From JAXGXJ01 sp040772905 (lineage in GTDB: Bacteria > Actinomycetota > Thermoleophilia > RBG-16-64-13), in assembly GCA_040772905.1 (NCBI GenBank), contig JAXGXJ010000004.1:186001-250000 (forward strand): DNA of 64,000 bases, written 5' to 3'. The notes under the pieces were generated by a model. It searched no databases, was not told the DNA's origin, and saw only the letters and a program-made list of their open reading frames with translations. Within the stretch, counting starts at the first letter, position 1. Every line of letters begins with the position of its first letter. A program made the position numbers and the translations under genes. Positions 42,288-50,445 of this stretch are shown piece after piece.

Positions 42288-44896
42288 AGCACCACCTCCA
42301 TGCAATCGTCGAAAAGGGCAACAGAGTCACATTCTGAATGCGGAGAAGGGTTCAGAATATTCAGGAAATTGTCCTCCGAAGGGACCGGAGGGACGGGTTG
42401 TAGCGCCTCAGCAAGCATGGGATTCACGGCATAGCGTGTGCTGCCGGGGCGGCCGGGACCTTTCTTCGGCGGGGCAGCCAATGGCCGAATGATATTCCTC
42501 TCTTCCAGCAGCCGAAGACCCGGCACTAGTTGAGAGGACCTCTCCATGCGGATGTCCTGGTGGCAGTCAGCAAGGCTGAATTCCTCCAGGCTGTGGCGCT
42601 CAATCCAGCCCATGATTCGCCTGGCCAGCTTCATTTCTTCCGAATCTTCCATGAGAGCGAAAGCTGCCTTGGCGTGGGCAATGAAGTAATGCCCGAGCGA
42701 GACCGCTGCCTGCATGGTGGCCGCCGATATCGGCACGTCTTCGGGGCGACCGGCCCGATGTTCTACAACGTGGAATCCGCCCGCGATACGGGCGATAGCA
42801 CCGGCTAACTTGCTGGCCCAATCAGCTATGGGCCGCAGGTCGCCTTGGACCCCTAGCCGAACCTCTACAGAATCGTGGAAGGCCACCCATACGGCCAGCG
42901 CTTCCCGGCTTGGCCGGATGGGCCTAGGCTTCTGGGGCAGGGGTGGCAAGAGCAAGTCCCGGAGGCACTGACGATAGCGGCTCTGCGCTACGGGGTCTAT
43001 CGGCCGCTCTCGGTAGAACCGACGGCCAAGATTGCACTCGGGCAGCGAGAAGAGGAAGCGGGCTATCAACCCCTTGCCCCTGCCGCCCTGCACGCCAGCT
43101 AGATCGGTTAGCACCTCCGGTTGCGCCATGATGCACAGCGTCAGTGCTGGCTGCTCAACGATGCGAACGTTGGTGGGGTCTGAAGCGCGGTCGGTTCTCA
43201 GAGGATCGCCGCAGTGGGCCTTCAGATACGCGTCCAGGTTTGGCCCGGCCTTCTCATATCTGCCCTTCATCATGCCGATTGGCCCGCCCTCAGAGGTCAT
43301 GAGACCTAGGGCTCTATTCTCTGCCAGCAATCCAGTAAGGCGCTCCGGGGTAACATCATCGACCAAGAGACGCGGCGGCGTCGGTGGCTGGCTCGTTGTC
43401 TGGTGAAGCTGCGCCAGTTCGGCCTGCAATACTCCGCGCTCTAGCGGGTCCTGCTCCCTGCCTATCTGCTTGCGTAGATGGTCAGCCCGAGATTCAGCCG
43501 CTTCATAAGCTGCCCGAGCTTCTGCAATCTCGGCACGCTTCGCTTCGCACAGATCGCGCTCCACCTCATAGATGGGGGCGGTTGCGTCGCTCATGACCGG
43601 GCTTTTGCGCGTGCCGGAGTCAACTCCCGTTAGCAGGTAGAGATTCAGCGGTTCAGCGTGTGTTGGAAGTTGGGCGACATAGCGCCCTGCCGCAGCGATG
43701 GCAATCGCGCCCAAGCCTGCCATGCCAGGCATATCAACCGGCACCTGGCGGGATTCCGCTATCTCTCGGATGAAGCCCCGGACTACATCGGGGAAGGCGT
43801 CCACCGGCATAACGGGGAGCCGAGCGGGGGTATCGAGCAAGACAGGCCGCTCCCACGGAGTGTTAGCGGAATATCCTGAATTAAATGAACCCCTTTCGGC
43901 ATATTCACGGTCGTACTTCGCTCGGAGATCGCGCCAATCCCACGTGCAGCTGTCGTGGTGGCAGCCAGCAGAAAGGGCACCATCCGAACGTTGCATTACG
44001 AACGCCTCGCCGTGGTCGTGTTCGGGGTTGAAGGGACAAGTCGGGATTTCCCACCCGCGCCATTCGCCGCTCACGATCTCCTTCCCCACCTCTACCCCGT
44101 GCGCCGGTATCCAGCTGGCCAGGTCTAGGGGAGTCCCTCTACTGTTGCGGGCAGCAGCATGGTCGGCCAGAACAGGTGCTCGGCGGGCGACAGTGCGCAG
44201 TTGTTCTGTGGTCACAACTTGCCGGGTCGCAGGTGCGCTGACTACACAAGACGGTCTATGTGGGCGCTCGGGCGTGTGATCGCCCTTGCAGACCATGGTG
44301 CCGGGCAGCTTGGTGATTCTTGCCGCGTTGGACACGCCGGTATCAACGTGCACCCGGTCGTCGGAGAACACGGCATGCAGCGCCTTCAGCACACGCTCTA
44401 CCAGCTGCCTGCTTTCCGGATTGTTGGGAAGGTCGATTGCGAACCAGAGATGCCCGCCGTTACCACTGTCGATTACCAACGGCTCGGGCCACCCCTCAAC
44501 GTTGCAGAGGTAGTCTCTGATCGCCTCTGTTCTGGCGAGGGCGAGGGCATGCTCTTCATCGGTTGCTGAGATGCCGGAAGGCCGTTGAGCGTCCACGTCG
44601 ATAAGCAAGTTCGAGCGGCGGAGGATGTCATCGTCCCTGGTCGTCTCCCTCGCGTGGCGCTGGAGCCTGTTGCATGTCCGGGACAGTAGGTCTGGTAGGC
44701 AAGGATTCAGGGTGACGTACACTGCCGGAACCTTGCCGTCGACTTCTCCAATGGCGGCAGCGGCAGCGGCAGGGTCGTTGAAGTACCCACTCTCAGTGCC
44801 GAAACGACTTCCGAGGACTCGAACCTCAAAGACGGTATCCGGTGCGTGCAGCTGCCCCAGCGCAGCTGCGACTTCGGCGGGATCGTAGCCGCTCAC
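42284..44896 (-). CDS. Primase - DUF3987 replication protein
   Basis: 870 aa. An N-terminal archaeo-eukaryotic-type primase domain has acidic LLIDVDAQ (Asp100, Asp102), SGNGGH (144-149) and a late KLPGT segment. A Cys/His cluster (CPFNPEHDHGEAF...CHHDSC) follows at about 290-325. The rest is a DUF3987-type domain (LTGVDSGTRKSPVMSD, EGGPIGMMKGRYEKAGPNLDAYLKAHCGD). Expected to prime or initiate replication of the excised element. The GTG at 44894-44896, with AAGGGCGG upstream, is downstream of a -10; an earlier ATG at 44968 would precede the promoter. Confidence 0.8.
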   Translation of the reverse strand: MSGYDPAEVAAALGQLHAPDTVFEVRVLGSRFGTESGYFNDPAAAAAAIGEVDGKVPAVYVTLNPCLPDLLSRTCNRLQRHARETTRDDDILRRSNLLIDVDAQRPSGISATDEEHALALARTEAIRDYLCNVEGWPEPLVIDSGNGGHLWFAIDLPNNPESRQLVERVLKALHAVFSDDRVHVDTGVSNAARITKLPGTMVCKGDHTPERPHRPSCVVSAPATRQVVTTEQLRTVARRAPVLADHAAARNSRGTPLDLASWIPAHGVEVGKEIVSGEWRGWEIPTCPFNPEHDHGEAFVMQRSDGALSAGCHHDSCTWDWRDLRAKYDREYAERGSFNSGYSANTPWERPVLLDTPARLPVMPVDAFPDVVRGFIREIAESRQVPVDMPGMAGLGAIAIAAAGRYVAQLPTHAEPLNLYLLTGVDSGTRKSPVMSDATAPIYEVERDLCEAKRAEIAEARAAYEAAESRADHLRKQIGREQDPLERGVLQAELAQLHQTTSQPPTPPRLLVDDVTPERLTGLLAENRALGLMTSEGGPIGMMKGRYEKAGPNLDAYLKAHCGDPLRTDRASDPTNVRIVEQPALTLCIMAQPEVLTDLAGVQGGRGKGLIARFLFSLPECNLGRRFYRERPIDPVAQSRYRQCLRDLLLPPLPQKPRPIRPSREALAVWVAFHDSVEVRLGVQGDLRPIADWASKLAGAIARIAGGFHVVEHRAGRPEDVPISAATMQAAVSLGHYFIAHAKAAFALMEDSEEMKLARRIMGWIERHSLEEFSLADCHQDIRMERSSQLVPGLRLLEERNIIRPLAAPPKKGPGRPGSTRYAVNPMLAEALQPVPPVPSEDNFLNILNPSPHSECDSVALFDDCMEVVL

Positions 44897-44937
44897 GACG
44901 CACCGCCCTTGACTGACCGCTTGCTTTCTGTTAGTGT

Positions 44938-44968
44938 AGTATAAGCGGTTCTCAAAATACTCTGCCAA
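44938..44968 (-). promoter_or_regulatory. Promoter of the primase operon
   Basis: Minus strand TTGGCA (44963-44968), 19-bp spacer, TATACT (44938-44943). The spacer is long, so it may need an activator. Confidence 0.5.
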
Positions 44969-44991
44969 GGAGCAAGGGGAATCTGCAACTG

Positions 44992-45022
44992 AAGCCCTTC
45001 GACGTACCAGGTCGAGGGGCTT
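44992..45022. terminator. Hairpin downstream of the excisionase-like gene
   Basis: 12-bp stem (AAGCCCTTCGAC with GTCGAGGGGCTT, one wobble pair) and a 7-nt loop, followed by TTTCTCTT on the plus strand. It lies 16 nt past the HTH gene stop. Confidence 0.65.
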
Positions 45023-45037
45023 TCTCTTCGTGTGGCC

Positions 45038-45292
45038 TTACTTCCCATCGCTGCCTCCGCTTGGCCCGGAATCCGAGGTGGACCGCCGGGTGCGTGATGC
45101 GATGTAGTCTTCAAGGCTGGACTTGCGGTACATCGGGCGCTTGCCGATCAGGTGGTAGATGGGGCCTTCGCTTGATTGCAGTCGCCACTTCTCTAGAGTC
45201 CGGGGCGAAACGCCGAGGTACTCTGCCGTTTCTTCGTTGTTCAACAACGGATCGTCGTTGGTCTTGCCGGGGGATATGGTCTGCTGATTCAT
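45038..45292 (-). CDS. xis: Excisionase-like helix-turn-helix protein
   Basis: 84 aa. A compact winged HTH (LLNNEETAEYLGVSPRTLEKWRLQSSEGPIYHLIGKRPMYRKSSLEDYIASR) of the MerR/excisionase family; the final 15 residues are Ser/Gly-rich. Located between integrase and primase, so it probably directs excision and may control the primase promoter. Confidence 0.8.
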   Translation of the reverse strand: MNQQTISPGKTNDDPLLNNEETAEYLGVSPRTLEKWRLQSSEGPIYHLIGKRPMYRKSSLEDYIASRTRRSTSDSGPSGGSDGK

Positions 45293-45627
45293 CGGTAGCT
45301 CTCTTTCTGCCTCGTCGTTAGACTATCGGTTACTTGAATTTGTGAGCCCGCTACTCCATCGCCATCACCTCCAGGAACGCAAAAGAGGCCAGCCTGAAGC
45401 ACCTAGATGCTCCAAACTGGCCTCCGCTTGTTACGGTCAGCCCGTATTCAATTAGCGGGGGGGTGCCCTACGGCCCAAACGCACTCCGCCACGCTCTAGC
45501 CTACCATAGCACAATTAGCTATGGAATGCAACCCCCATCTTCATGGTCATTAACGAACCTGGACTTTATACCACAATCTATCCAATTCTAACTACTAACA
45601 CATGTTTGAAAATGTTCTTACACTTCG
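45293..45627. other. Gene-free control region between integrase and excisionase
   Basis: About 335 nt with no credible gene, and AT-richer than the rest, especially 45500-45620. It contains the hairpin at 45385-45424, a CCATAGC/GCTATGG dyad (45502-45522), and a GGGGGGG run (45457-45463). Could hold a small RNA or the excisionase promoter; nothing decisive seen. Confidence 0.4.
45385..45424 (-). terminator. Hairpin terminator after integrase
   Basis: Outer 8-bp arms GAGGCCAG/CTGGCCTC with an inner AGCA/TGCT pair; on the minus strand it is followed by TTTT. It lies about 200 nt past the integrase stop. Confidence 0.6.
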
Positions 45628-46887
45628 CTACCGCGCCATCTTCGCTACTGGAGCAAGCTCCTTGCCTTCAAGATGAGCAGCAATCTCTCCGCCTATCAGA
45701 TTAGCGGCATTCTTCAGAGGATCGTTGGCCAGGTGCGCATATCTCATGGTCGTTTCGGCCTGAGTGTGCCCCAGGAGGCTTCCAATGATAGGTAGCCCAA
45801 GCCCGCCTGACGCGCCCCACGATGCGAACGTATGCCGCAGATCATGGATACGAACGTCAGAGATATCTACCCGATCATCGTGCTTCAGGTCGCCGTCGGC
45901 CTCGGCCTTGTCCTGTAGGCTATCGACCAGCCCCTTGACCCGCACCCATTGCTTCTTCAGATCGTTCAGGTGCTTGCCGTCGAATCGGCCGGGGATGACC
46001 CAACCCTTCGTCTGCGAAACCTCGTTCAGGAGCGCCAGGGCGGGCTCTGAGAGCACGATAGTCTTCTGCCCTGTCTTGGAGTCGGGAAGCAGCAGGAGTC
46101 CATGCTCCAGGTCCACGTGCTCCCATGCGAGCGTCAGAATCTCATTCAGTCGAGCACCTGTGTAGAGCAGCAGTCGAATCGCCCGGAGAGCGCTTGCATC
46201 TACCTTCTCTTCGCGCTCCTCCGTCGTCTCGGCCTTAATCAGAGCCCGCCCCAACCACATCAGCTCGTCACCGGACAAATAGCGCCGCCGCTTCTCTTCC
46301 TTGTAGCGCTCGATATGCCTGCACGGGTTGGTGCCGTCCGTCCGGTAGCCCCAAGCCTCGGCCTGATTGAACATCTTCGACAGCAGCGCAAGCACCTTGT
46401 TCGCCTGATATGGCGTCTCACGCAGCTTGTGATGCAACTTGCTCACATCGTCCCTGGTGATCGCGTTGACCTTGCGGGCGCCGAACCGAGGTCTGACGTA
46501 TTTCTCCAGCATCCGCTCGTACTCGGTTGCCGTGCGAGGCTTCTTGTTGCACACGTATTCGGCCAGGAAGCGCTTCGTGAACTCCGCGAACGTGGGCTCG
46601 TCCTTCTGCGCGTCTCGCTCGCTTGCCGGGTCGCGCCCCTGCCGAATCAGCACAAACAGTTCCTCCGCCTTCTTGCGGGCCTCGTCTGGTGTCATACCGG
46701 ACTGATTAGGGAAGGTGTAGCGCCGGGAGCGCCCCTCTCGGTTGCGGTACTGAATGAGGTAAGACTTGACGCCGGACGGTTTGATGCGCAGCCCGAAGCC
46801 ACTGACCGCATCATCCCAAAGGAAGATATCTCGCTCCGGGTCCGGCTTCGTGGCATCAATCGTGCGCCTGGTGATCTTCGCTTCCAT
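45628..46887 (-). CDS. int: Tyrosine-type integrase
   Basis: 419 aa. An N-terminal DUF4102-type arm-binding domain (about 1-95, FLWDDAVSGFGLRIKPSGVKSYLIQYR), a SAM-like core-binding domain (about 98-185) and a catalytic domain with Arg246 (YTGARLNEI), His348/Arg351 (HDLRHTFASW), His374 (LLGHTQ) and nucleophile Tyr383 (MRYAHL). All five residues present. The ATG with GGAGGCGG lies 140 nt from the tRNA 3' end. P4-type family, which typically uses tRNA genes. Confidence 0.95.
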   Translation of the reverse strand: MEAKITRRTIDATKPDPERDIFLWDDAVSGFGLRIKPSGVKSYLIQYRNREGRSRRYTFPNQSGMTPDEARKKAEELFVLIRQGRDPASERDAQKDEPTFAEFTKRFLAEYVCNKKPRTATEYERMLEKYVRPRFGARKVNAITRDDVSKLHHKLRETPYQANKVLALLSKMFNQAEAWGYRTDGTNPCRHIERYKEEKRRRYLSGDELMWLGRALIKAETTEEREEKVDASALRAIRLLLYTGARLNEILTLAWEHVDLEHGLLLLPDSKTGQKTIVLSEPALALLNEVSQTKGWVIPGRFDGKHLNDLKKQWVRVKGLVDSLQDKAEADGDLKHDDRVDISDVRIHDLRHTFASWGASGGLGLPIIGSLLGHTQAETTMRYAHLANDPLKNAANLIGGEIAAHLEGKELAPVAKMAR

Positions 46888-46911
46888 CCCCTCACCGCCT
46901 CCAGGTCAACG

Positions 46912-46977
46912 AGGTAAGCACTAGGTAAGCAGCAGAATGCTTTTCAAAGCGTAGCACTGCTTAGGTGGGAGGTAAAC
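46912..46977. promoter_or_regulatory. Right arm-type repeats and integrase promoter
   Basis: AGGTAAGC at 46912-46919 and 46923-46930 (11-bp period, same as left), plus AGGTAAAC at 46970-46977. Minus strand TTTACC (46971-46976), 17 bp, TACGCT (46948-46953) is the likely int promoter; its -35 overlaps the third repeat. Confidence 0.65.
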
Positions 46978-47026
46978 AGACCGCTTGCAATCCAGCCTAT
47001 TATCGGGGATTATCGGTCCTAAGAGG

Positions 47027-47073
47027 AAGCCGGCGCGGGGAATCGAACCCCGGACCTGCTCATTACGAGTGAG
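47027..47073. repeat. attR: 47-bp direct repeat within tRNA-Thr
   Basis: Exact copy of 37479-37525, forming the 3' half of the intact tRNA plus two flanking bases. Confidence 0.92.
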
Positions 47074-47100
47074 CCGCTCTGCCATCTGAGCTACGCCGGC
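47029..47100 (-). tRNA. tRNA-Thr (CGU anticodon)
   Basis: 72 nt, encoded without CCA. Perfect 7-bp acceptor (GCCGGCG/CGCCGGC), 4-bp D stem, 5-bp anticodon stem (GCTCA/TGAGC) with loop CTCGTAA giving anticodon CGT (reads ACG), and T stem CGGGG/CCCCG with loop TTCGATT. The 3' half is restored by the integrated element. Confidence 0.97.
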
Positions 47101-47206
47101 GCGGGAGTCGTAAGTTTAGAAGCTGGAAGGCCGGCTGACAAGCAGGCGCCTCGCGCAGCGGGGCCTTGACCCGGCGACTCCCGACGACGACGGCCCAGGA
47201 AGAGGA

Positions 47207-48583
47207 CTACTCGCCGTTGCCGCCCTTGTCGCCGGCGTTACCGGACGAGCTGCCTCCACCGCTTTCGCCGCCGTTGTTGCCGCTTCCCGAACGACGCGGC
47301 CGCCTACGGCGTCGTGGCTTCCTCTCTCCTCCGGCAGCCTGATCGCCGCCCTCGCCTTGGACCCGCTGCGAGCCGGCTCCACCTTGGCGAGGCTCATTCT
47401 TGGCCGAGGAGTCCTTGCCCGCGTCCTTGTGTTGCTGCGAGTCACGGCGCTGCGACTGTCTGCCGCTCTGCGCGCCCGCGGCGCCGGATCCGCTTCCGGA
47501 AGTCTTGGCCGCGCCGCCCTCACCGCTTCCAGCGCCGGCGCCCGTCTTCGCCTTGCCACGACGGTTGCGACTGCGGCGCGAGCGTCGCTTCGACTGACCT
47601 TCTTCACTCGGAGCCGCACGGTTCTCCAGCGCCTGCACCTCGGCTGGCGACGCGCCGGCCTCGAGCGTCTCCGACACCGCAGACAGATCCACCGTCGGGG
47701 GCAGTCCCAATTCGGGCAGCTTCATGTCGTTCGGCAGATAGGCCGGTTCCTCTTCCTGCGGCGGAGTGAAGAGCAGGGAGCCATCCTCCTGCAGCTCACA
47801 ATCGCTGAGGCGCAGGTCGGCGTACGAGCCGTCCTCCAGACGCACCGTGATGGCTTCCTTGGGCACGTTGAAGCCCGTGATGGCCCCATCGCCGGCCGGG
47901 GTGATCACCCTGGTGCCCCGCGAGGGCGCCTCTCTGCGGAAGGTGACGTACTGCTCCTGCTCGTACTTGAGACAGCACATGAGACGACCGCACAGCCCCG
48001 AGATCTTGACCGGGTTGAGGGGCAGGTTCTGCTCCTTGGCCATGCGTATGGACACGGGCTCGTCATCTCCGGGGAACAGCGTACAACACAGATGACGGCC
48101 GCAGGGGCCGAGGCCGCCGACCATGCGAGCCTCCTCACGCGCCCCTATCTGACGCAATTCCACCCGCATCTTGAGGACACGCGCCAGGTCGGCCACCAGA
48201 GCACGGAAGTCCACGCGCTCGTCGGAGTAGAAGTTGAAGGTGACGCGTTCACCCCCGAAGGAGAGGTCGGCACCGACCAGCTTCATGTCCAGGCCGTGCT
48301 GAGCGATGAGCTCTCGGCAAGTGGCCATGACTTCCTTGCGCCTGCACTGATTGCAGGCCTCGGCCTCCAGATCCTTGCCGGTGGCGACCCGCACGACCTT
48401 CTTGAGCGACGCGGGCAGCTCGGAGTCTTCCACGTGATGGGGCGGCTCGACCACCTGGCCGATCTCGGCCCCCTTGCTGGTCTGTACTACTACGCGGTCC
48501 CCACGAACGAGTTCGAGTCCGGCGGAATCGAAATGATAGGTCTTGCTTCCCTCTTGGAAGACGACCCCTACGACATCGGCCAC
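47207..48583 (-). CDS. ricT: PSP1/RicT family protein with long basic tail
   Basis: 458 aa. Residues about 1-300 match RicT/YaaT: FDSAGLELVRGDRVVVQTSKGAEIGQV, CNQCRRKE, GPCGRHLCC and GLCGRLMCCLKYE; in Bacillus the Cys-rich face binds iron-sulfur clusters in the RicAFT complex that supports RNA processing. The last roughly 135 residues are Arg/Lys/Gln/Gly/Ser low complexity, ending in a Gly/Asn/Ser run; this is an unusual extension that could bind RNA. GTG start with AAGGAGG; overlaps holB by 16 nt. Confidence 0.9.
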   Translation of the reverse strand: MADVVGVVFQEGSKTYHFDSAGLELVRGDRVVVQTSKGAEIGQVVEPPHHVEDSELPASLKKVVRVATGKDLEAEACNQCRRKEVMATCRELIAQHGLDMKLVGADLSFGGERVTFNFYSDERVDFRALVADLARVLKMRVELRQIGAREEARMVGGLGPCGRHLCCTLFPGDDEPVSIRMAKEQNLPLNPVKISGLCGRLMCCLKYEQEQYVTFRREAPSRGTRVITPAGDGAITGFNVPKEAITVRLEDGSYADLRLSDCELQEDGSLLFTPPQEEEPAYLPNDMKLPELGLPPTVDLSAVSETLEAGASPAEVQALENRAAPSEEGQSKRRSRRSRNRRGKAKTGAGAGSGEGGAAKTSGSGSGAAGAQSGRQSQRRDSQQHKDAGKDSSAKNEPRQGGAGSQRVQGEGGDQAAGGERKPRRRRRPRRSGSGNNGGESGGGSSSGNAGDKGGNGE

Positions 48584-49707
48584 TGAGTCAGGGCCTCCTT
48601 AATACTTCGGAACATGTCCCCGATGGCACATCGGGCATCGACATTATACCGGAGCCTCTCCTGCGTCTGACGCACAGCCAACACCGCACGCGTGTAAGCC
48701 AGTAGACACGCGGGCTGCGAACAGGCGCGCAGGTCGGGAAGACGGTCCTGATTGAGAACGGCGTCGTCCGCCCCCACCGAGACCGCCGCCAGGTCCCGAT
48801 ACCACGCGGCGCACGTGCGCGTGACCGTCTGCAGCCCCTGAGTGACGGCCCGCCGTTGCTGCCGCTTGACCTTCTCCTCGTGCCGCTTCTGCACCCAGTT
48901 GCGCGTCCGGGCATCGCCCGCCCACTCCAGGGCCTGGCGCAAGTCGGCCTCCAGCAACACCTCCCGCTCCGCCGAACGCGCCTCCACCGTAGCCATGACG
49001 TCGTCTACAGCCAGCTCGGCATCCAGAAGCGACCCTTTAGGCAGGTCGCGGGCGAGGTCCAGCAGTAGGTCACGTTGCCGCCGCGCGCCGTCCGAAGTGG
49101 CCAGCTCGCGAGCGTAGCGCAGGTTACCCCCCGCCACGCGGGCCAACAGGTGGGCCTCCCCGGCGGCAAGCCCGAACCGAGTCTGCAGATCGGACTGGAT
49201 GGCCGCCAAAGGCACAGGCGTCAACACCACCGATTGGCAGCGAGACACGATGGTGGGTAGGAGTCGCTCCGCGTGATCGGTCACAAGGATGAAGTACACG
49301 TGCCCCGGCGGTTCCTCCAGGGTCTTGAGAAAGGCGTTGGATGCCTCGACGTTGAAGCTGTCGGCCTCCAGGAACACGTACACCTTGGCCCGCGCCTCGA
49401 AGGGACGGTAGACGGCATGCAGGTTGATCTCAGCGATCTCTTCCTTGCGGATGACGTTGCCCTCGGGGGAGACGATCTCCACGTCGGGATGAAGCCCCTG
49501 TTGCACCCGCCGGCACGTGGTGCAGGTGCCGCACCCGCCATGCGGGCAGGCCAGCCCCGCGGCAAACGCCAGAGCCGCGTCGGTCTTGCCCACTCCCGGC
49601 GGACCCGAGAGCAGATAGGCATGCGACGAACCCTGCTCCAGCGCCCGGGCCAGGATGGACACGGCCATCTCCTGTCCCACGATATCGGCGAACAGAACCC
49701 GTGTCAT
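48568..49707 (-). CDS. holB: DNA polymerase III delta' (clamp loader) subunit
   Basis: 379 aa AAA+ protein. Walker A GPPGVGKT (35-42), a four-Cys zinc site (Cys54, 59, 62, 65), and the SRC motif (TIVSRCQSV). Role: part of the DNA polymerase III clamp-loading complex. ATG with GGGGAGG. Between tmk and ricT, the usual neighbour set. Confidence 0.92.
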   Translation of the reverse strand: MTRVLFADIVGQEMAVSILARALEQGSSHAYLLSGPPGVGKTDAALAFAAGLACPHGGCGTCTTCRRVQQGLHPDVEIVSPEGNVIRKEEIAEINLHAVYRPFEARAKVYVFLEADSFNVEASNAFLKTLEEPPGHVYFILVTDHAERLLPTIVSRCQSVVLTPVPLAAIQSDLQTRFGLAAGEAHLLARVAGGNLRYARELATSDGARRQRDLLLDLARDLPKGSLLDAELAVDDVMATVEARSAEREVLLEADLRQALEWAGDARTRNWVQKRHEEKVKRQQRRAVTQGLQTVTRTCAAWYRDLAAVSVGADDAVLNQDRLPDLRACSQPACLLAYTRAVLAVRQTQERLRYNVDARCAIGDMFRSIKEALTQWPMS

Positions 49708-49724
49708 CGCTGCCTCCCCGGGCC

Positions 49725-50435
49725 TCAGTGACTGAAGAGTTCGAACTCGTCCTCCACCACGGCCCTCACCCGAGCCTGGACCTCGGCCACGCTCCCCCGC
49801 GCGTCGATGCGCCGGATGCGATGGGGATGATCCAGCAGGAGCGCGCGGAACCCGTCACCCACCCGTTTGTGGAACGCCTCGTCCTCGGCCTCCAAACGGT
49901 CGGGCACGGCGCCCACGCGAGTCGTGCGGATCCCGTCGTCGAGATCGAGGAACAGCGTGAGGTCGGGGAAGAGGCACTGCGTACCCCACACGTTGAGCGT
50001 GGTGATGTCATCGGTGCCCAGACCACGCCCGTACCCCTGGTAGGCCAACGAGGAGTCCAGGTAACGGTCGCACAGCACCACTTGGCCGTCCTCGAGCGCC
50101 GGTCTGATGACCTGCTCCACCAGATTGGCGCGCGCCGCCGCATAGAGGAGCGCTTCCGCCCTCGGCGACATGCCGTGATGCCGGGGATCGAGCAGCATAC
50201 GGCGGATATCCTCGCCCAAGGGCGTCCCCCCGGGCTCACGCGTCACCAAGACCACGTACCCGCGCTCGCGCAACCCCTCGGCCAGCAGATCCATCTGCGT
50301 GGACTTGCCACAGCCGTCAAGGCCCTCGAAGGTGATGAAGACGCCCTGATAACCGCTGCCCATGCCGGCGAGCACGGATTCATCGAGTGTGGCGTCCTCG
50401 GGAAGGGGTGGCAGGGTGGAGAAGGTCTCGTCCAC
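49725..50435 (-). CDS. tmk: Thymidylate kinase
   Basis: Up to 236 aa. P-loop FEGLDGCGKSTQ, REPGGTPLGEDIR, the DRY motif (CDRYLDSSLAYQG) and the late LFLDLD are all diagnostic; converts dTMP to dTDP. Two starts are possible: the GTG at 50433-50435, 10 nt after the topA stop, giving a 24-residue acidic N-terminal addition with strong coding bias, or the ATG at 50361-50363, giving 212 aa, the usual length. Neither has a clear ribosome site. Upstream frame within topA is not coding. Confidence 0.92.
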   Translation of the reverse strand: MDETFSTLPPLPEDATLDESVLAGMGSGYQGVFITFEGLDGCGKSTQMDLLAEGLRERGYVVLVTREPGGTPLGEDIRRMLLDPRHHGMSPRAEALLYAAARANLVEQVIRPALEDGQVVLCDRYLDSSLAYQGYGRGLGTDDITTLNVWGTQCLFPDLTLFLDLDDGIRTTRVGAVPDRLEAEDEAFHKRVGDGFRALLLDHPHRIRRIDARGSVAEVQARVRAVVEDEFELFSH

Positions 50436-50445
50436 CGGGATCTCG

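Larger units (their letters stand above)
37479..47073. mobile_element. Integrative element in tRNA-Thr(CGU), 9.6 kb
   Basis: Bounded by an exact 47-bp direct repeat equal to the 3' half of tRNA-Thr(CGU) plus two bases. The intact tRNA is on the integrase side. Minus strand: integrase, excisionase-like HTH, primase/DUF3987, TubC_N-like, two small genes. Plus strand: a small ORF, a TPR membrane protein and a lipoprotein. Base composition in the cargo region is visibly lower in GC than in flanking genes. No capsid, portal, conjugation or relaxase gene is seen, so it is a replicating integrative plasmid or phage-satellite-like element rather than a phage. Confidence 0.9.

Noticed and set aside
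44893..45114. 73-codon frame between the excisionase and primase genes
   Set aside because: It overlaps the terminator hairpin, the primase promoter and both gene ends, and has no conserved features.
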